From Clostridia bacterium (GTDB lineage: Bacteria > Bacillota > Clostridia > Oscillospirales > CAG-272): 8,394 nucleotides of DNA. Positions within the stretch are counted from its first letter, which is position 1, and each line of letters starts with the position of its first letter. Location of the stretch: NCBI GenBank assembly GCA_017540285.1, contig JAFYBI010000259.1, positions 1 through 8,394 of the forward strand, read 5' to 3'. Below are positions 5,842 through 8,394 of the stretch, piece by piece. The notes below the pieces were generated by a model. That model was not told the origin of the DNA. It saw only the letters and a list, made by a program, of their open reading frames with translations, and ran no database searches. The position numbers and the translations under genes are program-made.

Positions 5842-8394
5842 TCAGGCTTCGATCCGCGCCCGGCTTTCCCCGCCCCGCCGCTCGACGACGATCCGTCGGG
5901 GGATGCGCTCGCGGAGGTAGGCGACGTGCGAGATGATCCCCACGGACCGTCCCCCGCCGCCGAGCGATTCGAGAACCTCCGCCGCCGCGCCGAGGGCGTT
6001 TTCGTCGAGCGAGCCGAAGCCCTCGTCGATGAACATCGCGTCGATCTTCACCCCGCCCGCTTCCGCTTCGGTCTCGTCGGAGAGCGCGAGGGCAAGGGCG
6101 AGGGACGCCGTGAACGCTTCGCCGCCGGAGAGGGACTTCACGGGGCGCAGCGAGCCGTCCCAATGGTCCGCGACGTCGATGTCGAGGCCGCTTTTGCCCT
6201 GATGGGAGGCCTCTTCGCGCCGCCGCAGCTCATACCGCCCGTCGGTCATGCCCATGAGCCGGATGTTCGCGCGCCGCAGGATCCGCTCGAAGAGGCGCGT
6301 CTGCCAGAAGGCCTCGAGCGTCAGTTTTTCCTTGCCGGAGATCGTCCCGCCAGCCACGGAGGAGACCGCCGCGAGCTTCGCGTACCGTTTTTCCGCCTCG
6401 TCGAGCGCACGCCGCGCCGCGAGGAAGGACACCGCCGTCTTCTCGTTGTGCCGGATCCGTTCCCGCGCCTCCGCGGCTTTCGCGCCGAGCTTCTTTTCTT
6501 CTTCCGCGAGCAACGCGGCCAGGCGGCTGTATTCCTCGAGGCACCCCGCCTCGCTCTCTGCGATCCGGGCGCCGAGGGTGTCCGCCGCCGCCTGTTTCGC
6601 CTGCAGCGCGAGAGAGGCCTCCGAGAGAGCCCGCTCCGCCTCCGCCGCCGCCTTTTCTTCGGCGTCCGCGCGCTCGTTCATCTTCTTCACGCTCGCGTCG
6701 AGATCGGCGCGGGTCTTCAGCGGCAGCTTCCCCGTCAGCGCGTCGAGCCTTGTCCGGCGCTCCGCCAGGGTACCTCCCAGCTCCGCGAGCCTCCTGACAA
6801 GCGCGGCTTTCCGCTCGCCGACCGCCTTTTCCGCGGCGGACAGCGCTTCCAGCTCCCGGGCGATCTCTGCGCGCTCCCGTTCTGCCCGGCGGCGTTCCTC
6901 GAGGCGTTCGAGGAGCTTTCTGCAGCCGTCCCGCAGGACTGCCGCGCGGCTTTCCTCCTCCCGGGCGCGGTCCTCCAGTGACGCGGCGGGGATCTCCTCC
7001 CCCGCTTCCCCGGCGATCTCCTCGTCGAGACGCCTGGCCGTCGACCGGGCCGCCGACACGCGTTCCGCCGCCTCCCGCATACTCTCGTTCCGTATGTCCT
7101 CCGCCTTCCGGGCACGGTCCACCGCCGCACGGTCCGGGACGTCGTCCTCCCGGGCAGCCGGAGCGGGGTGAGCGCGCGATCCGCACACCGGGCACGGCTC
7201 CCCTTCCGTCAACTCCTCCGCGAGGATCCCGGCGATCCCGTCGAAATACCGCTTCGTCAGGACATCCGCGCGGTCCCGGGCAGCCTCCCACGCCGATTTT
7301 GCAGCCCGGTAGTCCTCCTCGCGGTATGCGATCTCTTCCTCCGCCGCCATCCGCAGACGGCACCGCTTTGCCAGCGCGTCGCACCGTTTCTGTTCCGCCT
7401 CCGCGTTGTCCAGCTCGCGCTCAAGCCCTCGTCCGTTTTCCTCGATTGCGTCCAGCGCGGCGAGCCGTTCCCGCAGACCGGCGGCTTTCTCCCGGACGCG
7501 CGCTTCCTCCGCCTCCGCCGCATCGCGTTCCCCGACGGCGGCTTTTTCATCCGCTTCGGCTTCCCGGACGTCCGTCGTCAGCGCGTCCCGCTCGTCGTAA
7601 TCGTTCCCGAGCGCCCCCAGAGCCGCCGCCTTTTCCCGCAGCGCCGCGGCAATCCGGTGCCGGCGCCCGGCGTTTGCCGCTTCCGCCTCCGCCTGTGCAG
7701 CCTTCTGTTGCGCCGCGTCCCGTTCTGCGAGCGCGCGGCGGCAGGCCTCCTCGTTTCTGAGATCGTTTTCCGCGCGGATCTTCGCCTCGTCCGCGGCTTT
7801 CCGCTTCTCCGTACACACGGCGAGCGATGCCTCGTCGGCCGCCAGCTTATCCTTTGCCAGAGCGAGATCGGCGTCAAGCCCCTCCTCGAGCGCGTCCGCG
7901 GCGGCCGTTCCCCACTCGGCGAGAAGAGTGCGGGCGTCGTCCCCGTCGGTCTCATACGCCGCCGCCAGCTGTTCCGCGCGGATCCGCACCTCGTCGAGGG
8001 CCGCCTTTTCCGCGCGGACCCGATCCGCCGCCTCCCTGGTAAACCGCTCGAAGAGCTCCGTGCCGAAGATGCCGCGGAGCATGGGGATCCGCTCCTTCGT
8101 GTCGGCGAAGAGGAGATCGCGGAATTCCCCCTGCGCGAGCATCACGCAGCGCCGGAACTGGTCGCGGTCAAGCCCGATGATCTCCGTCACCGCGGCGGTC
8201 ACGCCCCCCTGCTTCACGGCGGCGACGCGCCCGTCCTCGTGCCGGATCCACGCCTCCTGCGAGCGCTGAGGAGCGGCGGTCCCGTCCCGGCGGCGGCGTT
8301 CGCGTCCCCATTCGCGGTAGACATGCCAGACCTGCCCGGCGTTCTCGAACGTGAAGCACACCGACGTCACAGCGTCCGGCGGCGCAGCCTTCGA
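5842..8394 (-). CDS. sbcC: Exonuclease SbcC (SMC-like ATPase subunit of SbcCD), 5' end beyond window
   Basis: This is the last 850 residues of SbcC, the Rad50-like ATPase that pairs with the SbcD nuclease to open DNA hairpins and process double-strand ends. The frame is open through the right edge, so the N-terminal Walker A region (probably 80-90 residues) is outside. Visible landmarks: EIIGLDRDQF and the Q-loop MLAQGEF (71-91) with LLFADTKER after it; long Ala/Glu/Arg-rich coiled-coil arms on both sides of the zinc hook EPCPVCGSRAHP, whose CPVC is at residues 401-404 (7183-7194); the ABC signature SLSGGEAFTASLALALALSD (LSGGE at 755-759); and Walker B with D-loop, MFIDEGFGSLDE (787-798). The final part, VGIISHVAYLRERIPRR, carries the switch histidine. 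The projected total near 935 aa is on the short side for SbcC. SbcD normally lies next to it and would be expected beyond the right edge. Confidence is very high. Confidence 0.96.
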   Translation of the reverse strand, partial: SKAAPPDAVTSVCFTFENAGQVWHVYREWGRERRRRDGTAAPQRSQEAWIRHEDGRVAAVKQGGVTAAVTEIIGLDRDQFRRCVMLAQGEFRDLLFADTKERIPMLRGIFGTELFERFTREAADRVRAEKAALDEVRIRAEQLAAAYETDGDDARTLLAEWGTAAADALEEGLDADLALAKDKLAADEASLAVCTEKRKAADEAKIRAENDLRNEEACRRALAERDAAQQKAAQAEAEAANAGRRHRIAAALREKAAALGALGNDYDERDALTTDVREAEADEKAAVGERDAAEAEEARVREKAAGLRERLAALDAIEENGRGLERELDNAEAEQKRCDALAKRCRLRMAAEEEIAYREEDYRAAKSAWEAARDRADVLTKRYFDGIAGILAEELTEGEPCPVCGSRAHPAPAAREDDVPDRAAVDRARKAEDIRNESMREAAERVSAARSTARRLDEEIAGEAGEEIPAASLEDRAREEESRAAVLRDGCRKLLERLEERRRAERERAEIARELEALSAAEKAVGERKAALVRRLAELGGTLAERRTRLDALTGKLPLKTRADLDASVKKMNERADAEEKAAAEAERALSEASLALQAKQAAADTLGARIAESEAGCLEEYSRLAALLAEEEKKLGAKAAEARERIRHNEKTAVSFLAARRALDEAEKRYAKLAAVSSVAGGTISGKEKLTLEAFWQTRLFERILRRANIRLMGMTDGRYELRRREEASHQGKSGLDIDVADHWDGSLRPVKSLSGGEAFTASLALALALSDETEAEAGGVKIDAMFIDEGFGSLDENALGAAAEVLESLGGGGRSVGIISHVAYLRERIPRRIVVERRGGESRARIEA

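Noticed and set aside
5755..6981. Long plus-strand frame, and several others, across sbcC
   Set aside because: All lie opposite or out of frame with sbcC, whose Q-loop, zinc hook, signature and Walker B motifs are unambiguous.

Overview
The window is a compact, high-GC bacterial chromosome segment in which every supportable gene lies on the minus strand. The gene set is a SbcC-type nuclease subunit, a SpoVB/MurJ-like flippase, a GDPD-family phosphodiesterase and oligoendopeptidase F. Shine-Dalgarno sites are strong (GGAGG-like) and there is a textbook TTGACT-17-TATGAT promoter. Together these suggest a high-GC member of the Bacillota (Clostridia-like, perhaps an uncultured gut or rumen lineage). 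That assignment is an inference from gene families; no taxonomic marker is present.

In transcription order, from high to low coordinates: (1) 8394-5842 holds an sbcC whose N-terminal Walker A part is cut off by the window edge. (2) A 57-120 nt junction (5722-5841) carries a strong promoter and a short leader. (3) 5721-4126 holds a SpoVB/MurJ-like polytopic flippase that seems to start at CTG. (4) 4097-3264 holds a glycerophosphodiester phosphodiesterase family protein. (5) 3249-2363 holds a SAM-methyltransferase-like protein split into two overlapping reading frames at 2686-2689; its GC is visibly lower than that of its neighbours. (6) 2305-530 holds the M3 metallopeptidase oligoendopeptidase F. 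(7) 511-1 holds an MBL-fold hydrolase whose C-terminus is cut off by the window edge.

The genes from the flippase onward are spaced 14 to 57 nt apart, with no convincing terminator or internal promoter between them. They may form one transcription unit from the promoter at 5773-5801. Flippase, GDPD protein and methyltransferase could act together on envelope lipids or lipid-linked saccharides, but nothing in the sequence fixes a substrate. PepF and the MBL hydrolase look like housekeeping passengers.

I see no mobile element, CRISPR array, RNA gene or clearly new multi-gene system. The points most worth a second look are the split methyltransferase and the CTG start of the flippase.
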